DNA of 64,000 nucleotides. Source: Buxus sempervirens. Lineage: Eukaryota; Streptophyta; Magnoliopsida; Buxales; Buxaceae. Position 1 is the first letter of the stretch, and each line of letters opens with the position of its first letter. The notes beneath the pieces were generated by a model. The model searched no databases and was not told the origin of the DNA. It saw only the letters and a list, made by a program, of their open reading frames with translations. The position numbers were made by a program, and so were the translations under genes. Shown here in pieces: positions 23,481 to 33,304 of this stretch. Where the stretch lies: NCBI GenBank assembly GCA_947561395.2, contig OX387192.1, positions 12,126,221-12,190,220 on the forward strand, in the 5' to 3' direction.

Positions 23481-24139
23481 TGGGAATTACTCTAGGTACA
23501 CATAAGTCTAACTTTTCAGAATTTGATTTCCAATTCATTAAAGCTAATTGGAGAGTATCTTAGACAATTGGAATTGAGAAATAGCATTAATTAAACTTAC
23601 CTTAATACCTTTCATATCGTTCAATTGATTTCTCTAAATCCTCAAGAATAATCCACATCTACCTCATCTTCATAACACAAGTACTTAATTAGTCTAATAA
23701 TCACACTTTAGATAATTAATCTTAATAATTAAGATATAATCCGGGTCGGGGTTTTACAGTTGGTCCATGTTCAATTGATAATCCAAAGTCTTGTTCCAAA
23801 ATCAGTTCATTTGTTTGTACTCACAATGATGTGGTCTAGTTGTGTGATTATTATAATAATAGAAGACTCAAGTGATTAAAGGTAGTGGTGAGATCGATTA
23901 AAGTAATTTAAACGTTATGTAAAGTTTAGAGGTAGTCGCATAAAGTAATAAGGTACTTACTATTTAGTAGAGAGAAATTAGAGTAAGCCAATTTAATTAA
24001 ATAATAAAGCCTAAAGACATATAGGGTTCTTTCTCTGTAGACATCCCAAATTGCACTACAACATGAGAAAATAATTGAAAATATGTAATTGGGATTTGAA
24101 ACAGGTCAAAAATGCATAAAATTTCATCAAGCATGCAGT

Positions 24140-24246
24140 GCCCGTACTTTGTTTGCGGGTTGGTCGCGCCCGCAATTCATATACGGGCATGCTGTGCCCC
24201 GTATTAGCATTGCGGGCAGGACACGCCCGTAATGTATATACGGGCA
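24140..24246 (+). repeat. Palindrome array, 28-bp pitch (T1)
   Basis: Four hairpins start at 24140, 24168, 24196 and 24225; stems combine GCCCGTA/TACGGGC and GCCCGCA/TGCGGG. It lies about 210 bp upstream of the TATA box. Confidence 0.85.
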
Positions 24247-24454
24247 CGGGGTTTTTTGTGCGAATTTATCCTTTTTCGATTTCTGAGCCTTATCTGCATC
24301 CAAATCTCTCTCAAGGAGATTTGAATCCTCTTGTTTATCCATTCGAATCCTCTTATTTATCCTATTTGGCAATGGATTGGCATTATCCCTATTTTCAATT
24401 CAATCTGGAGGATTTTGGTATATCCCTTTGGAGCAGCCATGCCCCTTGGTTTGC

Positions 24455-24464
24455 CTATAAATAG
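24455..24464 (+). promoter_or_regulatory. TATA box of T1
   Basis: CCTATAAATAGAGGG, identical in form to 51492 and 33296. Confidence 0.75.
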
Positions 24465-25212
24465 AGGGCAGATCCTCAAGCAAAAGGCCACTAATTTGAA
24501 GTCTGAAGAGCTCCAAGTGAAGAAAGGAATCTCTGCTGCTCTGCTTGCTCAATCCAGGTAAGTCCCTTTTCCCTTTTATTTTCTGTCTTCCATTCTAGAA
24601 ATAATCTAACTTTCTCCATTGCTGTAGAATAAGGCCTTCTTATACTTGTATTACCAAACCTGCCTCCAAGTACCTCAAGAATCCTCTCTAGCCGTAAAAC
24701 GTGAAGAGAGAGCTAGGGGAAAGGGGAACTGGTGGATCCCTAGAATAGAACCTCATAATCTGTTTTTCTCCTTTTTTATAGAATAAGGCCATTGATTGTG
24801 TTTGTATTCCCAAACTTGTCTCTAAGTACCTCAAGAATCCTCTCTAGCCGAAAAACGTGAAGAGAGAGCTAGGGGAAAAGAGAACAGGTGGATCCGTAGG
24901 GTAGACCCCCATGTGCTATAATCTGTGAGATGTGGTTGCTTTTACTATCATGTGAATGTTTTGATGGTTTTATTTTGAATTCGGATTAATCCTATGAGTT
25001 CATGATGTTTATAGCATGAGATCCCCACTTTTTTTCTAAAATTTGGATTTTTCACACCATTGCACCTACATCACTGTTTTCTTGATTTTGGTGATATTTG
25101 GCTAGGATTCTGTAGACACCCCAAATTGTATAGTAAAAATGAAGAATAATTGACAAAAATCATTATCTCCTTTGAAACCAGCACAAAATTTGAGAAAATA
25201 AGCATTTTTCCT

Positions 25213-25356
25213 TGTATCCGACAACTCAGGTCGGATACAAGCATATCCCTTTGTATCCGACATAAGTTGTCGGATACAAGCAAGCCTTAATGTATCCGAC
25301 ATCATATGTCGGATACATATAGATGCTTGTGTATCCGACCTGATATGTCGGATACA
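25213..25356 (+). repeat. Perfect palindrome array, exact 39-bp pitch (T1)
   Basis: Four 27-nt hairpins start at 25213, 25252, 25291 and 25330. Each is TGTATCCGAC - 7 nt - GTCGGATACA with perfect 10-bp arms; the four loops differ (AACTCAG, ATAAGTT, ATCATAT, CTGATAT). The 12-nt spacers also differ. The TATA box follows 165 bp on. Confidence 0.97.
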
Positions 25357-25520
25357 TGATTTTTGCTCAAAATTAGGGTTTTCCGAGAGTTTTCACTTTT
25401 TACCATCATATCCTTCATTAAAGGAGTAGAAATCTCGGAAATAGCCTTAGGGTTAAGGTTGGTGGACTCTAGACATCATTTTGTGTCTATCATCACACCG
25501 ACCCTAACCCTAGCCTTTGC

Positions 25521-25530
25521 CTATAAATAG
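25521..25530 (+). promoter_or_regulatory. TATA box of inner T1
   Basis: CCTATAAATAGGAGG, same context as in the other T1 copies. Confidence 0.75.
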
Positions 25531-28500
25531 GAGGCTCCTCCTTAAGCAAATGACCATTAACTCTTGCCAATAACTTTTGCCAAGAAGTTGGAGATCAAAG
25601 AGCTCCGAGTGAAGAGGGGAACTGCTGCAGTCTTGCTTCCAGAAGCCTAGGTAAGACTCGGACCTCTCTTTATTTTTCTGTTTTTACATTCTAGATCTAG
25701 ATCTTTTCTTCTACCTTTCTGTAGAATAAGGCCTCTTCTATGTGTATGAAAACCCTTCCCCTACTCAAAGTACCTCGAGACTCCCCCTAGCCGTAAAACG
25801 TGAAGGCGGGATCTAGGGGAAACGAGACTGGGGATTGATCCTAGTATTAGAACCTTGTTGGAATAAGACTTTTGATTCTATGAAAACCGTTTCATATTCA
25901 AAGTACCCCAAGATTATCTTGAAGAACCATGTTTAATAGGGAGAGAGAACTAAGGGAAACGATAATGGAACGGAACCATAGGTTGTTTTAGAACCCCATT
26001 TGATTGATCTAAATGCATGCTATATGTTATTATATTGTTAAAGAATGGATTTTCACTTACATACATAGCACTTGTTTTGTCGGATTTGGCTTGTATTTTG
26101 GATCTATTGTCGTCATTGTGGTAGATCTAAAATAAATAGTCCCAAGAAATTCTGGAATGTTCGTTATCGATTTCAATCAAGTTTATTTCAAATTGTGGAG
26201 ACCTCTAGGTCTAACCTCTTGGTTTTGGGTATTTTTTCTCACTTTTTGGGGTTCTTGGTATATCTTTTCTAATCAGAGAGGATGATGAGCCAAACCTGTG
26301 CCCCATTTCTTCCTAGAGGTTCTTCAACATATTTTTAAAATGGTTTTGACTTATCTTGCACGGATTCCACACACTTTATCACTGTTTGAGTTGATTTTCT
26401 TCAAAAAAGGCTTAACTTGACAGCAACTATACCCCAACTTCGGACACTCGTAACTTCATCGTCCGGATGAATTTTGGAGTGATTCTAAAGCCATAGGAAA
26501 GGTGGGGCTGTCTAGTTTATGCTTGTAAAATTTCATTAATTTCTATCAAGCGGATTTTTTACACCTCTATGTCGAAGTTGATAGGTCATTTCAGGTCTGA
26601 TTACAGGACCTGTCACTTCAACTGAGCGCCATGTGTTCGTTTTAAGTCCGATTCGAGTGATTCTTGTTTCTGAGTTTTCCTTTGGAAGTCTAGTTTTAAA
26701 TCCAGTTAGTTTAATAATTTTTTTGACTCCATTTGTGTCGTTGGTAACAGATTTACTCAGAACTGCTCAACAGCACTTTTCTGGGTAAATCTGTGATCTT
26801 CGGGGTCTGTTCGGGAGACCACCCAAGGCACATCCGAATGAATTTTGTATGAGGCTTATTTTAGTTGAAAGATGGCCATACAGACTTCATTCACACCAAA
26901 TTTCATGAATTTATATGGAGCTGATTTTGCTAAATGATTTTCCAAACTTGACCACTTGTCACTTTTTAACTATCTCCAACAGCACTTTTAAAAGAAGCAT
27001 AACTCCTAGGATTTCAACCGGATTTAATTGAAATTTTGCATGAGTCTCTTATTTACCATAATCTTTCAAATGGATTTGGTTTGATTCAATTTAAATTAGA
27101 TTTGAATGATTTCAAGACAAATGGTTCTTGCTTTTACCGAATTTCCTGGATTTGACTCAACTTGGTTTTGTGCAACTTTTGCATTGATTTCCATCTATTG
27201 GTGATATTCCAGAAGTGATATTGACGTAAAAGAGGATCTGTAATTCTTTTGGATTTTCATGTGAAGATATCATACATATTTGTTTAATCCTTTTTCAAGG
27301 TTTTTAATGATTTTAGCAAGCTTTCTTATTTTTTAGCATGAACAACACTTGGCAACCACCTTGTGTGGGTGAATGGGGGTGCCTAACACCTTCCCCCGTT
27401 CATAATCTTATCCCTTTACCCATCTTTGGATTTGATTTTCAAGTAGAGTCATGTTTACTCTAGAATTTGCCTTTTAGCTCTTTTTGATTATTTTTAAATC
27501 TTTTGGTGTCCATTCACACCCTAAAAATCTGAATGGTGGCGACTCTCCCACATTTTACGTTGAGCCCGTGTGTTGACGGAGGGGGAATCACCTAGGTGAT
27601 TTTTCCATATCTCGCAGATTCTGGATCTATCATGATCAATATGGTAGATCTAAAACAAAAAACCTGAAAGTAACCTGTAGGGTTTCATGATATGATTTTA
27701 AAATTGTTTTTGATCTTGGAGAAAGGATCCTATGGTCTAAACTCTCCCTTTTGATGTTTTTTAATCAACATGGGTTGAGTGGGGGTTCCATATCTCCACT
27801 ATTGAGAGATCCGGATCAGATCTGTACTCCAAGTAACTTTATTCTTCAATGATTTGACCAAGAGATTTCAATCTAGTTTTTCAACCTTTTAATGGTTTAG
27901 CCTAAAACTAGTTTTTTAGGTTTCTCTTTAGATTGGTTTTATCTAATTTTTTTATCTCAATTTTATCTTAATCATGAAACCTTAGAATGGTATGATCATA
28001 TTTGAAAGTTCTGAATCAATCAGGCTGTTCGTATGAAAAAACCATATACTCTTGTCTTTTGTGATTTTTTATGATTTTAATAGCAAGCTTTCTTTATTTT
28101 TAACATGAACAATACCTGGCAACCACCTTGTGTGGATGAATAGGGGTGCCTAACACCTTCCCCTGTTCATAACCTAATCCCCTTACCCATCTCTGGTTGT
28201 TTCTTTATAGGGTTATTTTTATCCTAAATTTTGCCTTTTGTGCTTATTTGAGATTTTGGTGTCCATTCACACCTAAACAGAATGGTGGCGACTCTTTGTT
28301 TTTAACTAATCCCGTGTGATGATTAGGAAGTCATTAAATTGATTTTCCATGTCTCACATTCTCCCAAATTGAGTCTATAAGGTAGTTTCTGGTGTAAGGT
28401 TTTTCTAGTGAAGTTTAGTAGTCATGGTACTTAAAATTACATTTTTCCTAAATGAGAATTTAAATCAATTAGGTTCAGATATTCAAATAATTCAATATTT

Positions 28501-28679
28501 AATTTTATGTTCAAGTTAGGCCACTATTTGACCTAAAATAATCTTCAATTTGTTTATGTAGCAAACAAGGTATTTGAACAGTTAAAAGCGTCTCAAATTA
28601 GTTGATTTAGATGTTAAAATCTATTTAAAATCCTTTCGTTTCAATTTAGAAATTTAAATTTCACAAAATCTGGATTTTT

Positions 28680-28960
28680 GTCTCGGTCACTCAGCATCGT
28701 CACCTAGGCGACCTAGCTGGGTGGCCATTTTAAAACTCTGCAAAATTTTGTGTTAACAGGCGCTCAGGAGATCGCCTAGGTGATCCCCTTAGGCGACCAA
28801 CCAAATACTTAGTCGCCTACCCCATCGCCTAGGCGATGGGTGGGCGACCTAAGACCTGGGCGATGGGTGGGCGACCTAAGACCTTACTAATTTCCATAAG
28901 CGAACGCCTACGATCGCCTAGGCGATCGAACTAGGCGCTCACTCATCTGCGGCTAATCCG
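28680..28960 (-). repeat. CGCCTAGGCG palindrome region in T2
   Basis: GC-rich island with repeated ATCGCCTAGGCGAT words, the 18-bp perfect palindrome CGATCGCCTAGGCGATCG (28911-28928) and a direct duplication of GATGGGTGGGCGACCTAAGA. The T2 at 32300 uses the same CGCCTAGG vocabulary. Confidence 0.8.
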
Positions 28961-30005
28961 ACACTGTACCCATGATTTTAAGCATCAAATCTCCATCTAC
29001 ATATATAATCAACAATAATATGACAAAAACATGCATATACACTACGATTAAACATGCATTACGATCAAAAACACGAATAAGAATCAAAATCACGATCAAA
29101 CGGTGTGTTACCTACCTGTTCGAACAGATTTCTTCTTCCTCCTCTTTCTAGCGACGACTTCCTCTCTTCACAGACACAAAAAGCTTCTGAGATGCTGAGG
29201 AAATTGAGATCAAACGCCCTCCTCCTCCTCCTCCTTCTTCTTCTTCTTCTCTTGGTCTCTCTCTCTTGTTCGTTTTCCTTCTGCCGTCACAAACACAAAA
29301 ACAGAATACGGTGAAAATACGATCCGTATTCTCTTAGGGTATAAAAACCCTTTTTTATTACCCCATGATCCTACGCATCTCATCACTATTATTCATTACA
29401 CATCCAACCAATCAAATCATAGAATCACTGTAATTTAATCCTTACCTCGATATGTCACTATCCAACGGTCAGATCTGCATCAAACTCCTGATCTTCTCCA
29501 TAAATGCGATCACCTATAATTATAATAAAAATCCATCAATAAAATCCTTGAATAAATATTAGCTATTATTTAATTTAAAATTTAGAAAATTTTCGGGGTC
29601 TTACAATTGCTAGCTTCGCTCATAAATCACATGGTGGCGTAGTGAATGGAGAGTATCTTTTCAAAGGCTTTCTTTTCTTCATGAGTCCTACGATAACTGT
29701 TATGGTTTGAGTTATGAGTTTTGTTCACACATTAGAGATATAATGTTGACCTTCCACATACATTGATTTATGAGGCCTGTGTGTTGAATTTTATTATTGG
29801 GATACTTGTTGTGATATTGATGGCGGCAATATCATCAAATCAAAGATGGTATATACATGATGAACTAATTTATTTTGAGCACTGATTTATTGTTGGAATT
29901 GTATTGGAATTGTATCGGAATTATTCTTTTATTTTGTTGAGAATGAAAACATGTTAATTTATTTATATACGTATGAAACTGTTTATTCACGCATAATGTT
30001 ACTAT

Positions 30006-30023
30006 TGAGATATTCGTATCTCA
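30006..30023 (+). other. T2 stem-loop box with TTCG loop
   Basis: TGAGATA-TTCG-TATCTCA, a 7-bp perfect stem closed by a TTCG loop. Confidence 0.7.
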
Positions 30024-30425
30024 TATGTGTTTTATTTTCAGTTGATCCACGTGAGAGCGATTTTGGGGTTGGCACACTAGGGGAGTTTGCTAACTATCGT
30101 GCAGAGGATTATTATTATCCTGATTAGACTTCTATGTGGAGGTTGATATAGATGTTTACTTTTATTGTCACTTATGGATTGACTGACTATGAAAGAGAGT
30201 GATAGAAACCTATTTAACCAGACTTTTTATTTTATATTGATGAGATAGTTTGATGTTACATTTAACCACAAATATTGGTGAATTTGATGTTTTATCTTTC
30301 GCACTCTGATATTGATTGGAATTTTTTGAATTTAAATGTTTGGTATTTAGTTGCTTTGGGCCCAGTAGCACTTCGGATACAGGTTTTGTGCATATTTTGC
30401 ATAGACCCGGATTCAGGGCGTTACA

Positions 30426-30945
30426 AATAGTAGAATGGGAAATGTAAAAATAATTGAGAGAATTGATAGAACTTTCTGTAGTACTGAATGGGCTTTACTG
30501 CTCCCCAATGTTGTACTCTTACAAGACCCATTGTTGGGTTGGACTACAGTCCTCTGTCCCTGAATACAAACTGTAAAAACTTTAGAAAGCACAAAATTTT
30601 CATATTTGAAAAATATATGGTAGATGAACCTTTATGTAAAGGTATCATAACTAACAACTAGAAAAAAAAGTGGAGGAAGTTTCCAGAGTAAAATAAATCA
30701 GTTAAGGAGTAGTTTGGCATAGTGGAATAAAGAAACTATTAGGAACATTAATCAGAGGTCCTTGAAAGATATCAAGAATTAATAGAGATTCAAAAAACTC
30801 TTGAAGTAAATGAGACCACTCAAATGTTTAGCAAAGAGTAAGAGATACACAAAGCTAACATTAATGCTCTAAGGGCTCAAGAAAAACTTTGGTTTCAAAA
30901 GTCTAGAATAAAATGGTTAAAATATGGGGATTTAAATATTAAAAT
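30426..30945 (+). pseudogene. LINE piece 2: endonuclease end and linker
   Basis: After the second AATAG copy, the LINE frame resumes with NSRMGNVKIIERIDRTFCST and a position-typical hydrophobic stretch, the end of the L1-type endonuclease domain. The linker leading to RT follows, including ALRAQEKLWFQKSRIKWLKYGD, the conserved box before NTKFFH. Several stops and frame shifts are present. Cut at 30945 by T2; continued at 38069. Confidence 0.85.
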
Positions 30946-31673
30946 TGTAATCCCCCGAATTTTCCCTTTTAAATAATTTAATTAATTTATTGAGGGAAAT
31001 AGTGGATTAAGTGATTGATTAGAATTTATTGACATGAATAGGAGGAGAAGAGGAAGATCAAGCCTAAAGATTGCTAAGGATGGGAAGAAAGGAAATAAAC
31101 CATCAAGTAAGTCTATAATTGAGCTTTTATTTGAGTTTTAATTGGTGAAGGTGCATGAGTTTGATAGATAGGCAAGGTAGGCTATCTTATTTTAATTAAA
31201 TACAAGCAAATTACCTATTTGGACATGGTTGGACATCCATGTGCTTTCAGCAGTGAGTTTAGAAGAATAGAAACTCACAATAGGGTAATTATGAAATAAA
31301 TCATCAAATAATAATTAGGATTAGAAAATAGAAGAAAATAATTTATTTAGTCAAGTTAGAAATTAATTAGAAGTAATAAAAGCCCAAAAGATAGAAAACG
31401 GGTAATTAGGTAATTTCGGGTCTTAATTGGGAGAAAAAGTAACTAATTTGGGTTTTAGGTGATATTTAGGATTTAAGAGAGTGTTAGGCACAAAATTAGG
31501 CTGTAAGGAGTATTTAGATAATATGAAATTTAATTAGTATGGTTTTGGTAGAAAAATAGAAGGTGGAGAAAAAGCAGGAATTAATTAGGAGTTAGACTTT
31601 AACTAGACTACTCTTGGGTTAGCCCAATTAAAAAGGGGTTATTAGGGTTGGTTTCGGACTCTTACTAGCTTAG

Positions 31674-31683
31674 TATAAATAGG
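31674..31683 (+). promoter_or_regulatory. TATA box of T2
   Basis: AGTATAAATAGG followed by a purine-rich leader (GAGAGAAAAGAGAGGGAGAAG). Confidence 0.65.
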
Positions 31684-33006
31684 AGAGCAAGAGAGGAATT
31701 AGGGAATTTTCGTGTGAAAAATATAATGAGAGAAAAGAGAGGGAGAAGAGAAGAAGAAAGTTGCTGGAGATGTTTAACTAGTCTCCATCAAATCGTGATT
31801 TGGGAAAATCCGTACGGTGGATCGACTTCAAAATTGGAGGTTTTGGTCACCCTGATGGATCTACAATATGAACGGTGGAGATTGGAATTGGAGAAACCTA
31901 GGTTGGTACGATTGGGAATAGAAGTTGGGTCCAGAATTAGAAACTCTAATAAGAAGAAGGATTTAGTGCATGAGGCAAGTAGTAACCCTTGAAAACTGGA
32001 GGAATTGCATGGTTTTGATTTCTGTGATTTATTATGGTTTAGATTGATTAGCCGGAAAGGATTTTACATGGAATTGAATGGTTTATATTTTAGAGTTTTG
32101 TATTCTTGAAGGAATTGCTAGAGTAATGTTGAAATCTTGGTTTGATCATGTAAACAATTATGGAATGGTATTGACTTGACACTAATTAATCTAGAGAGCT
32201 TTAGTTATGATTTAGAATGTTAGGGGATTAATTTAGACCAATGAAACTCGAAGCAAAAGCCTAAAAATCCGAAATTGGAAAATCTGGAAATTTATAGCAG
32301 AAATTGTACGAGCGCCTAGGATCGCCCAGGATCACCTAGCTTACCAAGGTAGGCGCTCTATGCAGAAAATTTAGACTTAGAGGATTTTTGTAATCCAAAT
32401 AAATTTCTAATAATTTTTCTAGTAACTTAATTATTCTAACATATTTATAAAGACCTAATTGAAGTATAGAAATTATAAAAATTAAATTTGGTAAATAACC
32501 AATTAATTGGAAGTCCTAATGATAGGTTAGAGTATGAAAAGGACTAAATTGGAGGCAACAACAATAGGAATAATACTAGCTTGTACTTATGGATTAAAAT
32601 TACCTTCTAAACTATATTTTAGGTCTGTAGAATATGCTAGAATTTAAAAATACAGAAAATTGGATTAGGGGTTATCTTAGGCATTAATATGGGAACTTGG
32701 ATTATAATAAGGGGATTAATAAGGAAAACTCTAAACAAGACTTGAATTACTTTTGTTTGTGCTTTAAATATGAATATTGGTTTCTGGAATTGAATAAACT
32801 CTGATTTTCATTGAATTTATGATTCATGAGTTTTATTTTGAATATAATTGGGAAATTGCATATGTAATCTTGCAAAAGGCTTTATTCGGGGTTTTAAGGA
32901 TTTGTAGACACCCCAAATTGCACTACAAGATGAGAAAATAAAGAAAAATATTTAATTGGGATTTGAAACAGGTAAAAAAAGGTTAAAATTTGGTCAAACC
33001 TGTTTT

Positions 33007-33104
33007 GTCCGCATTTGGTATGCGGACGAGCCTTGACCGCATTTAATCTACGGACATTACGTGAAAATGCGGACAAAGCGTGTCCGCAATTCAAATGTGG
33101 ACAT
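33007..33104 (+). repeat. GTCCGCA palindrome array (T1)
   Basis: GTCCGCA...TGCGGAC at 33007, GACCGCA...CGGAC at 33035 (28 bp on), a half unit near 33061 and GTCCGCA...TGTGGAC at 33082. The TCCGCA stem also builds both clusters of the T3 at 39371-42364, an unrelated family. Confidence 0.8.
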
Positions 33105-33295
33105 GGGTATTTTTGGGCATTTTCGTAAAAATTCTTTCTTTAAGCCTTGTTACTATTTTTAACCTCTTTCTAGGGTTTCATCCGTCCTTTCTTTTTTACC
33201 CTCATTGGTTCTCATATTTACTCCAACTCATGTTTCTAAAACTGAATTGGAACATTCTAGAACCTATTGAGACCACCCTTGCCCTTGCTCTTGCT

Positions 33296-33304
33296 TATAA
33301 ATAG
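33296..33304 (+). promoter_or_regulatory. TATA box of T1
   Basis: CTTATAAATAGAGGGCC, about 190 bp after the palindrome array. Confidence 0.75.

Larger units (their letters stand above)
19633..23757 (-). mobile_element. Solo T2b LTR (minus), 4,125 bp, TSD GTTGG
   Basis: TGTAGCGCCCC start and GGGGTTTTACA end, with perfect TSD GTTGG at 19628-19632 and 23758-23762; removing it rejoins the host T2. From its LTR start (right) it has about 270 bp of AT-rich DNA, a 1.25-kb array of GGTACC palindromes every 22 bp, a TATA box (22161-22168), CTTC-rich leader, two long hairpins (21449-21608), a 39-bp palindrome array (20771-20908) and the stem-loop box (20111-20145). No coding region, so it is LTR-only. 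Confidence 0.9.
25111..27616 (+). mobile_element. Solo T1 LTR (plus), TSD GATTC, inside another T1
   Basis: TGTAGACACC start, ATATCTCGCA end (mutated TCTCACA), perfect TSD GATTC at 25106-25110 and 27617-27621. At 2,506 bp it is ~700 bp longer than its relatives; the extra DNA (about 26370-27200) is made of diverged blocks with GACCTGTCACTT, CAACAGCACTTTT and ACTTCATCGTCCGGATGAATTTTG, recalling the tandem blocks of T3 LTRs. Has a four-unit 39-bp palindrome array and a TATA box at 25521. LTR-only. Confidence 0.9.
24036..28358 (+). mobile_element. Solo T1 LTR (plus), TSD TTCTC, split by a second T1
   Basis: TGTAGACATCCC start, CATGTCTCACA end, perfect TSD TTCTC at 24031-24035 and 28359-28363. 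Without the inner T1 it is about 1,817 bp, close to T1 copies at 32903 and 51085. Contains a 28-bp-pitch palindrome array, a TATA box, splice-donor-like CCAGGTAAG after the leader, a duplicated AGCCGTAAAACGTGAAGAGA segment (24690, 24850) and the conserved 3' end with TGCCTAACACCTTCCCC and TGGCGACTC. No ORF of note. Confidence 0.9.
18277..29605 (-). mobile_element. Solo T2 LTR (minus), TSD ATTAC/ATTGC, containing a T2b and a T1
   Basis: Begins TATAACGCCCC (mutated TGTAACGCCCC) and ends GGGGTCTTACA. Flanks 18272-18276 ATTAC and 29606-29610 ATTGC differ by one transition. Its own pieces are 18277-19632, 23758-24035 and 28359-29605, about 2.9 kb. The first keeps the stem-loop box and a block array (19130-19590); the last keeps a CGCCTAGGCG palindrome region and a CTT-rich leader (29215-29260). 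The small Leu-rich ORF at 29105-29314 is a by-product of that tract. Confidence 0.85.
16647..30425 (+). mobile_element. Solo T2 LTR (plus), TSD AATAG, split by a reversed T2
   Basis: Starts TGTAAGACCCC, ends CAGGGCGTTACA, with AATAG at 16642-16646 and again at 30426-30430. Its own sequence is 16647-18276 plus 29606-30425, about 2.45 kb, the length of one LTR. Contains a palindrome cluster (17298-17507), CAGTTGCTG hairpins (18074-18262) and the stem-loop box at 30006-30023. No internal region, so I read it as a solo LTR. The flanking LINE reading frame is restored when it is removed. Confidence 0.9.

Noticed and set aside
25213-25356. CRISPR-like array (regular repeats with variable spacers)
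   Set aside because: The window is plant nuclear DNA, there are no cas genes, the repeats are complete palindromes with 12-nt spacers, and the array lies inside an LTR with a TATA box and TSD.
24036-28358. T1 and T2 units as Helitrons, MITEs or DNA transposons
   Set aside because: TG...CA ends, 5-bp TSDs, TATA boxes and lack of long terminal inverted repeats fit LTRs; Helitrons make no TSD.
29105-29314. Small Leu-rich ORF resembling a signal-anchor peptide
   Set aside because: The leucines come from a CTC/CTT repeat in the leader of a reversed T2 LTR; there is no homology or gene context.
31714-31992. 92-codon ORF after a TATA box
   Set aside because: It lies in the purine-rich leader of a T2 LTR. 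Its Glu/Arg-rich start reflects GAGA-type sequence, and other T2 copies do not keep the frame.
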